From Puccinia triticina (taxonomy: Eukaryota; Basidiomycota; Pucciniomycetes; Pucciniales; Pucciniaceae): a DNA stretch of 64,000 bases. Under the pieces are notes generated by a model. It saw only the letters and a list, made by a program, of their open reading frames with translations, was not told the origin of the DNA and ran no database searches. The translations under genes were made by a program, and so were the position numbers. The stretch covers positions 3,684,001 to 3,748,000 of the forward strand of contig NC_070567.1 of NCBI RefSeq assembly GCF_026914185.1. The letters run 5' to 3'. Position 1 is the stretch's first letter, and each line of letters opens with the position of its first letter. Below are positions 44,285-56,197 of this stretch, in pieces.

Positions 44285-47139
44285 ATGGCCGGCCTACCAC
44301 GTACCAGCGCAATTGAAGAATTACATGATGTAGACGAGCTATACGAGATGGACAACCATTCAAATATTCAACCACCACGTACCGAAGCCAAAAAAATTCT
44401 GCACATCTGCAAAGAACTCCAGAAGATGAAGATGACACCAAAGGTATTCATCACTGGTTTTCTTTGCTCAAATGATTCAGATGTTGCCTTCCAACGACAA
44501 TACTGGCGCACCGGTACTGGGCTAGAAGGAGCTCTGGAAGTTGTTCGAGCTGTTAAGACTACAGCTACCAGTACACCCAAAGGAGCCGCTATGTGGAAAG
44601 AATTTATCAAGGATGAGGTCAGTATTTTGTGCTCTTGATCTATTTCAGAGCATTTAGAATATGCATGCTCACTGAAGGATATTTCCAAATAAAGGCTGTT
44701 GAGATACTACGTCAAGAGAGACCCCCGAGCGGGTATTACCCAAATGGATCGTTTTATAGCAGCCAAGAGATTGGGCTCCCCTTTTTTACACCCAAAGCCG
44801 CGTTGGAACGCAAAAGGTTGCTCACGGAAGAACACACACCCTTCCTGTTCACACTGCTGAAGCGGACCATGAATGATGGTGACGAAGACGATAATGGACC
44901 TTCAGAGGATCGCCACAATAAAGGTGAAGATGCGCTGTTGAACCTGGAAGGGATAGAAATAGAACCCAGCCCTACTCCGGTTGATCGGAAAACTAAGGTG
45001 ATGGATATATCTGGTATTAGCTGTTGGTTTTTGTCGGTGCATTGCTGACTGGCCAATAATTCAGATTGCTGCAACCATTTGTTTCATGGTTTCGTTTGCT
45101 AGGAACCTCCGACACAATGAACTTCAGCTTTTTAATAGCATACAATTTGTTTCAGCTGGCTTGACTGAGCGGATGAATGAATATCTCCACCTAATTGGTC
45201 TTACATCCTGTTGACAAACCGCAATCAGTTCTCTCACGGTTTTATCTTCTTGTGCGGCATCTGAACTGAAGACGGCAATGAAGCTCAATGAAAGCTTTCC
45301 ATTGGGCCCAAGTTTGTGCATCGATAATGTCAACATGGAGCAGCGTGTGCATACACATTCAATTGGCCATCAATCAATGATGTTTCATGGCACCTGGGGC
45401 TATATCCATCATCCACCGCCATCCCTTTTAGCCTCTGTCGATCACACCAAGTTTACATTAGACCCGTATTACACAGCCCTCAGCCATCTTCCTGATTTCG
45501 AAATTCAACCATCTCTGCTCCTACCAACGTATGAAGAGAACATACATTTTGAGGAAGTTCTTAAAAGCCAAATTGCACAAGTCATGTATCATTACATAGC
45601 ACAACCATTAGATCCAAAATTGGCAATCTCAAGGAAGCCTCCTCCGATTGATCCGATAGACTGCTTGCCACCAAAAATTCAGATGCTGAAGCTCATGGAA
45701 GCTTCTGATAATTCCGCGGAAGGCTTTGGACAAGTTATCAAAATGATCATCAATCAAATTGGCCTAAAGCCAGAGGAGTTTTGCTCGCGAGTTCAGCTCA
45801 TTGATGGAGACCTCGGGACATCTCAGAACTTCAACTCACTTCGGACGCTGCGCACCCCAAGCAATTTTCCTGATCACCAACTTCACAACATCTCTTTTCA
45901 GCTGGGGGCTTCACACACCCTGTGGAACATTGCACAGAGTATCTTGACAGCACACTTCGGAGACCAAGAGCGATCAAATGATCTTGGCGCATGGCAGTAC
46001 TTGCATGCACTGGGAATCCCTCCGGAGAAGGCTATCCCTAAAAAGGACTTCACGTCTATGATTAACAATATCGAAAAAGTCCATGAGGCAACCATTTTTT
46101 ATTGTCTTTGGTAAGGCTGTTGTGTTTTTCACTCTGAATGAATACTCTACTCTCGTGCTAATTTTTGTATGTTTTAGTTTAATGATGGGTACCAAAAATG
46201 AACCTATTCCCAATGTGCAACCAAAGATTGCTACCACTCAATGGAACAAAACCATAGAAGCGTGCTATACCAAAAATTTTTCACCCAAGGCTCGCCGAGC
46301 CACCTAAAGAGACAGCTCACCAAAGTTACATGCACTTCTCCTCCGTTTGCATGACGTTTCCACCGTTGTGGAGGCTAATTGTGCCATGAAGGCAGGAGAT
46401 ATTGGTCGAGTCATGAAAATGTGGAAAATCTGTTCAATCATGACTCAGGCGCTACCGGGACTCGTAAACTATTGATCTTACCTACCTCGCATGGTCCTTC
46501 TCCTCCAGAATATACTTCCCCCCGACGTTAGCAAGTATATTCACCACACTCTTCTCATGTCACCAAGTGGCCGTCAAAACCATTTTGTTGCCAAGGATTA
46601 CTATCTGGAGCTCCAGAATTACTCGCTGAAATTCCTTTATAATCAAACTGGCTTTGGCACCCGGGCCGAAAGGTTGCAGGAGATTTTTTCGTTAAACATG
46701 AACTTGGTGAGCCATGTCCACATTTAAAAAGACAAGATTTCACATCTGACTCTCCATCCAGCTCCGTTCAATGTTCCTCAGCCTTAGGATGGAAAGGGGT
46801 GGGCGACTGGTCTATCAATCTCACAAGAACGATATCACCACTCAATCACTTGAAATGTTTGTTCGCATGGCTCGTAATGAAGACATCACGGATAAAGACC
46901 ACAAAGACACGAAGCAATCTGTTCCAGACTGCAAAGACCTCTTGTTAGAAGGACTTAAAGTCCTTCAGAATGATATTACTTCGGGAAAAATATCTCGACT
47001 AAAATTGCATTTTTTCTGGGATGCTCCTGCCGGAGAACTAAACCAAAGTATTGTCCAAGAAGATCCAACTGATCTTGAAGAAGAAGATCAGGAAGAAAAT
47101 GAACAAACAGTCACCCCCGAGACTTGTTTTGAAATGTAA
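44285..47139 (+). pseudogene. DUF6589-type protein gene, full length but with three stops
   Basis: Exons 44285-44617, 44695-44997, 45065-46110, 46178-46706 and 46762-47139 join to 2,589 nt (862 codons), with GT..AG introns of 55-77 nt. Blocks: CIDNVNMEQRVHTHSIGHQS, TWGYIHH, LIDGDLGTSQNFNSL, FQLGASHTLWN, then a C-terminal acidic tail. Three in-frame stops break it: TGA 45212-45214, TAA 46305-46307, TGA 46473-46475. The first aligns with Arg in the copy at 37996-39041, so CGA to TGA is likely. Function is unknown in the family. The conserved Asp (IDN, DGD) and His (ASHTLW) blocks could be catalytic, which is inference. It converges with the RecQ-like gene 124 bp downstream. Confidence 0.75.
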
Positions 47140-47263
47140 CCCGCACATAATCGACCTCTTTCTGATTCGCCTTCGGCCGCCCCGCACACGCTTTGCTTGT
47201 TGTTTCCGGTCCCGTCGACTTCGATATCCCAGGCATTGTTTTTGGATACCTGAATTCCTGTAT

Positions 47264-49472
47264 TCACACAGCGGTAGAGTTGCTTTGAGCGGTCGAGTTG
47301 CTTTGAGAGGCTTCAAGTGCCTTCATTTGCTTGTTTGCTCGGTAGCGAGCAGCCGATTCCCTTCTCTTTGCCTTCTTGACCTCCTCCGCCTCCTCCTTCA
47401 GTCGCTCTTGATTCATGATATGTTGTTGATAGCTCACATCGCCTTTGAATCTAGTAATTAAATCCATCAAAAACTGGAGTTGTCCATCTATGGCCTCGCC
47501 ACCGATCAGTTTTTTTAGATTGGCCATATCTTGTAATTCATCGAGATTAGAAATGATTGCGTTGGCGTGCTCTTCGCGGAATACATCACGGCCAGCAAAC
47601 CGAGATGATCTGCCCATCCGAGTGTCATAATACTCGTGGAAAGACAAGAGCAAGAGATCTTTGAATTTGTGGACAATGACCTGATCTTCCTCACAACCCA
47701 GCGAGGTTTTTCCAGCATGACGAGTGTGCTTTCTCTTGTTAGGATTGATGTTAGTCGAATCTAAGAATTCTAGCTGATCGATCATCGCGTCGTCAAAGTT
47801 GTCTTGGGTTAATTCCTTGAGGTTTCGGACAAGTTTGTCTCCGGATTCAACGTTGCAATTGCTGCAACTGCATGGTAGAAACTTCAGAGATTTCTCGCGT
47901 TCAATCTCGGCGATGTAGTGCGGATCATCCTTGGAAAGAGGGATATAGCCGTGTTTGTTGTCTATCGCGAATACCACTCGAAGGCATAGAGGGGTAATAG
48001 CAAGTGCGTCCATACAATCATCATCCGACTGTTGATGAATATTCGTAAAATCATTCATTGTATTTTTTCCCCCCTTCCGATTTCCTTCGACGAAGAGGAT
48101 TGCAAGACCATTCTTCCCATCTCTCCCACACCTGGAGCAGGAAATAACTCATGTAAGTAAGCAAAAATGATTATTTCGACAGATAAGAGTGTATTCAGCT
48201 GTACCTTCCAATCATTTGAAGTATATTTGCAGGATCGGCCCTGCCCATGTGGATGACACACCTAACGCGCTTCCAATTTTGCCCGAGGCCAAGGGCCATT
48301 GTCGAGGATATTATGGGAAATTTCCCGTTCAAAAACCCTTCAACGACCAAATCTTTATCTTTATCGCCGGTACAAGCATGGAATCGCCTTGCCAAAGTAT
48401 TATTTGGATCCAAACAATTTTGAGGGGTCCCCCGGGCCATGTCAAGCACTTTCAAAACTGTAAGCGTTCGAGCACGAGTTCCGCTGTAGATCAAAGTGGG
48501 TACAAGATCTTCATTCGAAGTCTTCTCTTTCAAAGGGAAAACATTTAGTAGGTCCAAGTTTGATTGCAGCGAAGAATTCATTTTGATGCGGATGATACGA
48601 ATTTCTGTGCGAGTCAATTCACCTTGCATGATGTCAACTAGATCCTGCGTCAATTTCAAGCTTTTCAAGATGGCATCCATCGCAACTGGTCGGCAAGTCG
48701 CTGAAAGAAGCAGTATAGGTGCGCTGTTTCAAAATTGTAAGTGCACCACAATTTTACCGTAAGACGGTCAAAAGATTCTGATGTCTTCCAGTCGAATAAA
48801 GACCGCATTCACTCTCCTTCCATTACTCTCCACTAGTCCCCAAAGGTACACCATGTGGGCCTCGTCTACCACTACCAAGGCAAGTTGTTGCTGGAATTCT
48901 GTGCTGAAGTATACCAAATCCCAAAGCTTGTTGTTCAAAAATATCTCCGGGCTGAGATACACAAAATTATAATTGCCCTGCTTGATTTCCTCCGCTACGT
49001 TTTTGTTGAAAGTAAGCTTTATTAAATTGATGGCAGTGAATTTGCCTTTTTTCTTGGCCACTTGATTGTCCCCCAAGGCATCCAGGGGGTTCAGAACAAG
49101 AACAACAGGCTTTGTGTTTTGAGGCAAGAGCTTAGAGTAGATTTCTGATATTCTCGACTTTCCGAATCCAGTCCCAGCCAACAGAAACGTGTTCCGACCC
49201 CGCGCAAGATTTGCAACCGCATCGATTTGAAGGGGTTTGGCTTCTTCGCCGCCGTAGAACCTCTTCGCTTGGGATGCAATTGCCGCCTTTAAATCCGAGT
49301 TGTTGCTTTGAAGAAGCTTCTTGAGGATGGTCACGCCGGTATTGAGTTTCTTTGGAGTACTTTGAGTTGATTTCAGACTTGTCTTTTGTGCCGGTTTACT
49401 TTGCTTCGCGTTTACGGATGGAGTGCTTAGATGGCGATTTGCCGTCGGGATGTGTTTTGTTTTTCTAGTCAT
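47264..49472 (-). pseudogene. RecQ-like DNA helicase with two in-frame TGA codons
   Basis: Exons 48205-49472 and 47264-48131 (intron 48132-48204) join to 2,136 nt. The start is ATG 49470-49472. Superfamily 2 motifs in order: KPLQIDAVANLARG (Q/0), LLAGTGFGKSR (I), VLVLNPLDAL (Ia), VVVDEAHMVYLWG (II, DEAH), LLLSATCRP (III), TLIYSGTRART (IV), ISSTMALGLGQNWK (V), and QMIGRCGRDG (VI), which is created only by the splice. The C-terminal half has CSCSNCN and a basic KKAKRRESAARYRANK segment, not a typical RQC or HRDC domain. TGA codons at 48768-48770 and 48729-48731 interrupt it between motifs II and III. It faces the DUF6589-type gene tail to tail. A mobile-element helicase rather than the host RecQ is my inference. 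Confidence 0.8.
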
Positions 49473-50159
49473 TGTTGGCAGAGTTCAACTGTAAAGGTAG
49501 ATTGTGGACCCAATTTAAAATTTCCATCAAAATTGTATGTTTGTAATTTGATACTTGAAAAAAACCGTGAGACTTGGTCTGATCCAAAGAAATTATAATC
49601 CGGAGGGTCATCAAACTTTAATTCACCAAACCTGCAAATGCCCTTGCAAAAAAGTCTGCTGAGCAGGCAATTTATGGCCAAATTTTACCAAATAAAAGCC
49701 AGCAGATTCCCAAGATGGGCAGCTATAATCATGCCAAAAGGCGTTTAAAAAGGATTTGTGGTTTAGTTGGAATTCTGTCTTAAGTTTATTTTTTATTATT
49801 TCCCTGCCAAAATTTGGCTGTCCTCAGGCCGCGGGTCTGACTTTACAAGTAAGCCTCTCCTTCGGGGAGCGTCCCTTCGGGACGCGGGGTCGGCCCCCCC
49901 GACCCTCCGATCGAGAGGCTTAGTTAAGCTCGGCGCTGGGACTCGTTGAGCCGACGGAAGTAAGCCAGCCAATTGCTGAGGGCGGTGGCGATGGATCCTA
50001 GTGCTTTTTGGTCGTTGAGCATGCCCTGACAGGACTGTTCAAGGCTCTTTTTCTTGCACAAAAAATATTGTTTCTTGCTTATCTGTAAAGTGATCATTGT
50101 ACCATCAATTTTCCAATTTTTGCTTATCTTAGTGATCATTATACAACTACAAGTGATTC
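49473..50159. other. no gene recognised
   Basis: Upstream of the RecQ-like gene. At 49855-49920 there is a GC-rich run of hairpins (CTTCGGGGAG, CCCTTCGGG). Otherwise nothing is recognised. Confidence 0.35.
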
Positions 50160-50579
50160 ATCCATATTTGTGAAAACATGCTGTCTGAGTTTGGTAATGC
50201 CATTTGTCAGGGGAAAATATTGCATTTAAAGTTGGAAAAAAGGTGCATTTATGTTTGAGATTAGGCAAAACATTGTGAAAACATCATGTTTGGTAATGCC
50301 ATTTTTTATCCAAGATTATCTGATTTACTATTGGGCCTTAGGCACATATGTACCTTCAAGACTAGGCATGACATTTATTCAGGAAAAGATAGAGGTGAAG
50401 CAAATTGTATACATATGTCACAACAGGCCACACTTGGTATCATGTAAGATAGACTGAGTTTTTAATCCTGTGCCATAGATCTTGTGAATGGGCTGGGTCT
50501 GATTTGTCTATCCTTGCCAGAGCCCATACCTGTAAGTGTGTTTTTTGCCCTGCAGCGGCGCAGCCGCCTTGGCCTCTAG
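50160..50579 (+). mobile_element. Helitron-type 3' end, copy 2
   Basis: Ends GCGGC-GCA-GCCGC hairpin (50555-50567), a short spacer and CTAG at 50576-50579, followed by T. This is the classical Helitron 3' end. The preceding sequence shares words with 27960-28166 (GAAAACATGATG, GTTTGGTA, AAAAAAGGTGCAT). Non-autonomous; the 5' end is not found. Confidence 0.55.
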
Positions 50580-52245
50580 TTCTTATATATTGTCTTTTCC
50601 AAGAAGCTTGGACACATTCACAAAATTTTATTTGGGGTAGATCCTGGCAGATCCCATATCTTTCATGTTTACTCCACGCTTAGTCTTGACAGGTGTCAGA
50701 TGAGGCCCAAGGCTAAATCTAATCCCTGAGCCATCATTCTCCAGATGATGGTCAGGGAGTAGACTCTTGGAAAAAAGAAGCTCATATTCGGAACCGGAGA
50801 GGCTTTGTTACCCTCCCAGCCCCTCATCAAGTAGCTGGGCTGCTGCCCTCTGCCCGAACGGAGGGACCAACCGAGCTCAGGACTGTTACAAACGCTACAA
50901 TCAAATGAGGGCTGTGGGATATTTAAGCCCAAAGTCTATCTGGAAGCTGAAAATAAATCCATAACATGAAACAAAAAATTACTGAAATCGTCCAAGCTTC
51001 TTGGAAAACAAAATAAATGTGTTTTTTTCTGCCAAGCCTGCATTGAAATCAGCAGTGTGACCAAAGATCTGTATTTTTTTCCTTTTTAAAATTGGCAAGT
51101 CCTGTGTAAATACTGCAGTATGCCTGTTGAACTGGACCCAACTTATCTGTACCAAAAACAGCTCAAACAGAAACCAGTATTTTTTTGTTTCAAATTTGGT
51201 AATCCAGTACAGCCTGCAGTCTGATGATGGACATGGACCAACTTCAGCTGTTTCACCAAAAACATAAGAAAGGAAACAAGTTTTGTGTTTGTTTCAGATT
51301 TGGTGTTGCAATACAGATTGCATTCTAATTCTGGAACTAGATCAATTACATCTCTGCCACTGAAACAAAACCAAAACCAATAAAGTATTTTTTTTGTTTC
51401 ACATCAGTGCTCCAGCACAGAATAAAGCCCTTGTTGGTGTTCAAATAAGTAAGAGATCCAGTAAGCCAAAAGTAACTCTGCACTAGCAACTTGAGTCTTG
51501 AAATGACTATGAGAAACCCCCCCCCCCCCAAGTCTGAGTCTAATGCACTCCTCATCAGCCATTGAGTATCTCAAAGCTTGTTTGTAGTACATGCAGACAA
51601 ATAAAAATGGTCAAACTAGCAAACTAAAACTTCATTACTTGTTTTGCTGTTTTCATCACAAAAAACTTGCAGGCTTCACTTGAATGAACCTTGATAAGTT
51701 TCTTTTGCCATAAATAATTGGGTTAAATGGACCAACATCCATTCAAAAGCTTCTGTTTCCTGACCAAAAGAGTTTGTGAACTGGGTGGCAGTCTTACTTG
51801 GCTGTGACTCTCTGACAGAATAGAGTATACTCTCCTCCCTCAGAGGCAAAGTCAATCAGTATCATCAGGAATACTATCAATATCACCACTTACCAGTGTT
51901 TCCCCAGCCCCAGTCTCCACAGATGTAGCATGAGTTCAACCCAGCTTTCTCCCAGTTGATCTCAGGATTAGGAATGACAATTCAAGTTCACCATCAGGCT
52001 GTCAAACCAAAAGTATGGAATACTAAATCATTTCTTCCATTGCTCCATTTCTCTTCTCCCCATTCATAAATTCTTTGGCGAAGCCGTGGTGGAGAGAAAG
52101 AGTGATATTATTATCCCTCTTTCCTGAAGTTATGAGCTGTGCATTGAGTATGTGTGTGGGTATTAATTGGAGGATTCACGCGAAGATGCCAGCATGCGAG
52201 CAGCTCTACTCGGACCCGACAAGCAATGATTTTTTGAATATACTT
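50580..52245. other. no gene; faint diverged repeats
   Basis: 51000-51430 shows about four very diverged copies of a segment of roughly 110 bp with a TTTTTTTGTTTC core and CAG-TCTG words. No coding region is supported in this stretch. Confidence 0.3.
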
Positions 52246-54217
52246 TCAAATCGAAATCGTCTTGAACCTAGACAATGAAATCGGAGGAATTGGTGGGGGT
52301 CAGTTGACAGATAGCTTGTGTTTGATAGAAAAAAGAAGAGCAGAAAGAAGAAACGAATGGAATGCGAAGACGGAGAGTAGATACGTACACGTTCAAGCTG
52401 TCAAGGGCTGTACTGATGACACAGCCAGGGATCTGGGGATGCCAATGGACCTCCTTAATTTCTTTCTGGCCCTGATGGGAAAAGAGGAGCTGGTCGGGAA
52501 ACGGCTGCTGAGTATTATCCTTAGCCGCCGACTTTTTCTCTTCCGCATCCACCTCAACTGATAGGTCCCACAGCGTCACCTGGTCGTCCGCACTTGACGC
52601 CACAAAACATGAGTCCTCCAGCACGTTCCATTCTACCGAAGTGATGGGTGCCTTGTGGTATTGGAAATCGGCTACCGGTCGGTTCTCTTGTTTGTTTTTC
52701 CTTTTTATTTTCAAATTTGTCAGTATGTTTGTTTACTATTTTGTGGAAGGAATGATATGAAAGAGACGAACGATTGCAGATTCCTAAGATCCCAGACTTT
52801 AATTCCGCCTTCGTCTCCACCCGAGACGATCAAATAAGAGGTGGATTGATTCCAGCTGATGACGTTGACGTCAGCGGGATGTGCGTTGCTGACGCCGAGG
52901 ACGTTCTTGCGTTCCTTAACACGAATATCCCAGATCCTGAGACTCTGATCGGCGGAGCAACTAGCAAAGACGGTCGGCTCTGATGGGGACCATTGGAGGT
53001 CTTCGACGGAGGATGTATGGGAGGTGTAAGGGGTGGTGTTGGTTGCGAAGCCGGCCTTGGTGGAGGTGGTCAAGTAGATCTTGGAGTGGACGTCACCGGT
53101 GAGGAGACGGAGCGAGGCGCCACCGCTCTGGTTGCTGTTGGCCGGGCCCCATGCGAGCGCGAAGCCTTCGGCGCGACCGTGGCTGTTGATGGTGTGGAAC
53201 GGCTTCTTCGACATCGACTGCTCGGCCGCCTCGGCCGGACATTGGAGCGCATAGAGTTGGGGCGCAATATCGAAGATATGCACCTTCCCTGTCCCCGCAA
53301 AGCTGGCAACAAAGTAGGAGTCGGGGGGCCGTGGCGGGCGGAGTGAAAGCGGGGTGGGCAAGGATTGGGCTTTGACCCGGTTGACGGAGCCTTTGTGGGG
53401 GATCGTCCTGAAGGACAGCGTCGGCTCCTCCTCCACTTCATCCTCGTCTTCCTCCTCCTCATCTTCCTCCTCGTCCTCGTCTTCCAAAGTCGGATCCTTG
53501 CGCATCCGGCTCAGCCCTTCCCACTTCATGATCATGATCTCATCCTGGTCCACGTCCCCGCTCATCTCCGCCTGAGTACCCGCCACGATGCACGCCGAAT
53601 GGGGCATCCGACTCCGTTGCTCGCCGAGGTCATCCCGAAGCACATCAAAAGAAAGCGCTGGCCATGTGAGTGATAAGCTATGCAACATTTTGTAAGCCGT
53701 CGGATCCGCAACTAGTTCCTCGTCTTCTGCTAATTTGCTTCCGTGGATATGTGGTAAGTATGGCTGTGGAGACGCAGATCGAGAGCCATTTTTGCCTGGA
53801 TAAAAAAAAAAACGGTTAGCTGGGCTTGCTCATCAAGCAAGGAGGATTGTGAGGAAACTGCTCACCCCTTCCATCCTCTTCATCGTCATCGCCATTTCCA
53901 ATTTCTTTTCCATCACCCGGCACCATGTCCTCGTTCTCGTCGTCGTCGTCATCGTCGTCGGCATTGAAGTGAACGCTATGACCCTCAGAGCCAATTTCGT
54001 CCTCGAACTCGTCCTCCCAAGCATCCTCGAACTCGCCGATGCCCTCCTCGGCCTGGTCGAGACTTACGACCGCATTCAGACGTGCCGGAAGGTCGTCCTT
54101 ATCGACTACTGCCGTTGACTTATTGGGACTCTGTTCATCCGCCTCGGTGGCCGTTCTCTTCGTCGCCTTGCTGAGTGAGCGTTTCCGGTTGCCTTGCGTC
54201 CCGTTCGGCTTCGTCAT
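52246..54217 (-). CDS. RRB1: ribosome assembly WD40 protein Rrb1/GRWD1
   Basis: Rrb1 (GRWD1 in animals) is a nuclear WD40 chaperone of ribosomal protein L3 in 60S assembly. Exons 53866-54217, 52768-53795, 52389-52684 and 52246-52267 give 1,698 nt, 565 residues, no stop. Introns: 53796-53865, 52685-52767 (weak GTCTCT donor), 52268-52388 (GTACGT donor). The N-terminus is basic then acidic (DDDDDDDENED). Then come PYLPHIHG, LAEDEELVADPTAYKMLHSL and TWPALSFDVL, typical of the family. A second acidic run follows, then WD repeats with SADQSLRIWDIR, SGGDEGGIKVWDLRN, SADDQVTLWDLS, and the C-terminal LLFSHQGQKEIKEVHWHPQ and FKTISI. The start ATG 54215-54217 is chosen because the frame upstream is not conserved-looking. 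A clear host gene. Confidence 0.9.
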
Positions 54218-54499
54218 CGTCGTTGGCTGCCTGGCGTGTTGTGTCTGCTTGATTTTCTTGGCGGCTCCGGGAGCGCAGCGGAATGTGGGTGGACGCGCAA
54301 ACGGGAGGAGCGACGCTCCGCGCTGGGGCGCGGCGGAGCGCACTACCAAGTAAGAGAGCGCCGCCTTCCCAAGGAAGCCACGGTCACAGCAAACCTAAAC
54401 CACGGACGCAAAATTACAAAGTTGCTTCAAATGATAATTGAGTGGAAATCAATTCAATAGGGACGTCGCCAACCCTGCACAACATATTTCACATATTTT

Positions 54500-54835
54500 T
54501 GGAATATGTCCCAAATAATGGAGGCCTTGCTGTCAATCTGGGAACTCAGATTTTTCCAGATTTTGCAGGGAAATCTGGGCTCAATTGGAGGACTTCCCAT
54601 CAATCTGGGAACTTGTATTTTTCCAGATTTCGCGGGGAGATCTGGGCTTGATTGTCCCAAAAGTTAAAACCTAGATCTGCCTAGATTTCCCTGCAAAATC
54701 TGAGAAAATCTGGGTTTCCAGATTGGTGGGAAGTCCTCCATTGTCCCAAGATCTGTCTAGATTTCCCTACAAAATCTGAGAAAATCTGGGTTTCCGGATT
54801 GGCAGGAAGTCCTCCAATGTTCAAATATTATTGGA
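54500..54835. mobile_element. small foldback element with tandem arms
   Basis: Left arm: two direct copies of a roughly 75-bp unit containing CAATCTGGGAACT and TTTTTCCAGATTT. Right arm: two copies of the reverse complement (CTAGATTTCCCT, AAATCTGAGAAAATCTGGGTT, GGAAGTCCTCCA). A related piece is at 61570-61720. No coding capacity. Confidence 0.65.
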
Positions 54836-54894
54836 ATGCTTTTTAAAATTCTTGAGCAATACCCTTCTGGAGTACGTTCAAAGTGAAACCTTAA

Positions 54895-55060
54895 TAGTGC
54901 GTCTGTGGTGTAGTTGATTGGAGAACAGCCAAACAACACAAGTCCTGATTACCTACGGGGGTGTATAACTTGGGATGGGTGACTGGGAACTGGCTGGAGT
55001 GGCCTTGTTCAAGTTGCATTGCAACAAATGTAAAATCATTCTTCCAGACCAATGTTATAT
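54895..55060 (+). mobile_element. SINE-like sequence with tRNA/5S-like promoter words
   Basis: 54901-54925 (GTCTGTGGTGTAGTTGATTGG) resembles a tRNA D-arm/A-box and 54968-54992 (CTTGGGATGGGTGACTGGGAA) resembles the 5S rRNA C-box region. Neither a full tRNA nor a full 5S rRNA can be built. A short retroposon driven by a polymerase III promoter is the best reading. Confidence 0.4.
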
Positions 55061-56190
55061 ATATTGGCAGGGCACACCAATACATCATCCCTTTGTTGTA
55101 ATGTATTGGTGGGTCTTGTTGATATGAGATTGGCCTGGGAGACCAATATCATATTGGTTACCCCAGTTGACCTTACTGCGGAGGGTTTGCAACCAATGCA
55201 GCCCCCTTTTTAGTGTCAACTAATTTCTGACGCAAGTAAAATTGCCCTTTCAAACCCAATTTCAATGGTTGGCCGCTACGCTAAACTATCTGTAGCGTGC
55301 GCTATCCGCTAGTTTAGTGTTGTGTAGTTCATGACACAGTGCCGTTAGTTGTAGCGCCCGCTGCGGGCAGCTACGTTACACTAACGGGTGCTAACAGCGC
55401 TATCAGCTTTTTTAGCGGTTGAATAGCACTGCTAGCGCTGATAGCGGCGATAGAGGCCCTGGAGTTTCAAGGGATGCCTGTTAGTGGTAGCAGGCAATCA
55501 CTGCCCGCTAATGGAAAACCCCGTCATTTGTAGTTTAGATCCACTACGCTGCGCTGAACTACTTACTAAATGTAGCGTGGCGGCCCACCGTTGCCAATGT
55601 GGTGACATATTTGGATTGGGGACTCAAATTTGTCCGGATGGGGTGAGGGGTTCCAGACTGCGGGTGCGCAAGGCTGGCGCGGAGGGGCACAGCACAGAGG
55701 AGGTTCACCAAGGCAGAACCCGGGGTGATTGCACACAACACGGCGGCGTGAAAAGCTGGACTAAAACTAAGCAGGCCAGCGCAGACTGGCTAGTAAAGGT
55801 GGTGATTGGGGAAGCCATGGCAGCAGAAGCGGGCCACATCAGCAGGCATAGCTGGGTGGAGGCAGCAAGTGGGATCGTGACATTGTAGGCTAGACAGGGG
55901 CCTGGAAACTAGGGCAAGAGGAGTACAACGGGGGTCAACAACGTGCAGCAAATTTGACAGGAGATGGGAGTTGGACACACAACGTGTGTGGGTGTGGCAG
56001 CACGGCTTGGCGGATTGTGTGCGTGAGAGGCGGGCGGAGGATGATGCTTTTCTCTGCCTCATGTTTCCCTTTTCTAGGGAGGGGGAGGGAGTTTTACTTT
56101 TTTTTACTTACTCTTACTTGCGGGATTCTGCAGATTTGTGATGGATGTTGCGGAGTTCTGTGCGGATGGCTATCACTCTCTTATAGCTTG
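55061..56190. other. no gene; GC-rich palindromic patch
   Basis: 55270-55580 is dense in TAGCG/CGCTA and TTAGTG/CACTAA palindromic words. The remainder shows nothing recognisable. Confidence 0.35.
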
Positions 56191-56197
56191 TATATTA

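Noticed and set aside
53354..53575. Ser-rich ORF on the plus strand
   Set aside because: Antisense of the acidic Glu/Asp run of RRB1.
54895..55060. A 5S rRNA gene
   Set aside because: Only the C-box region matches; the 5' half of 5S rRNA is missing and no terminal stem forms.
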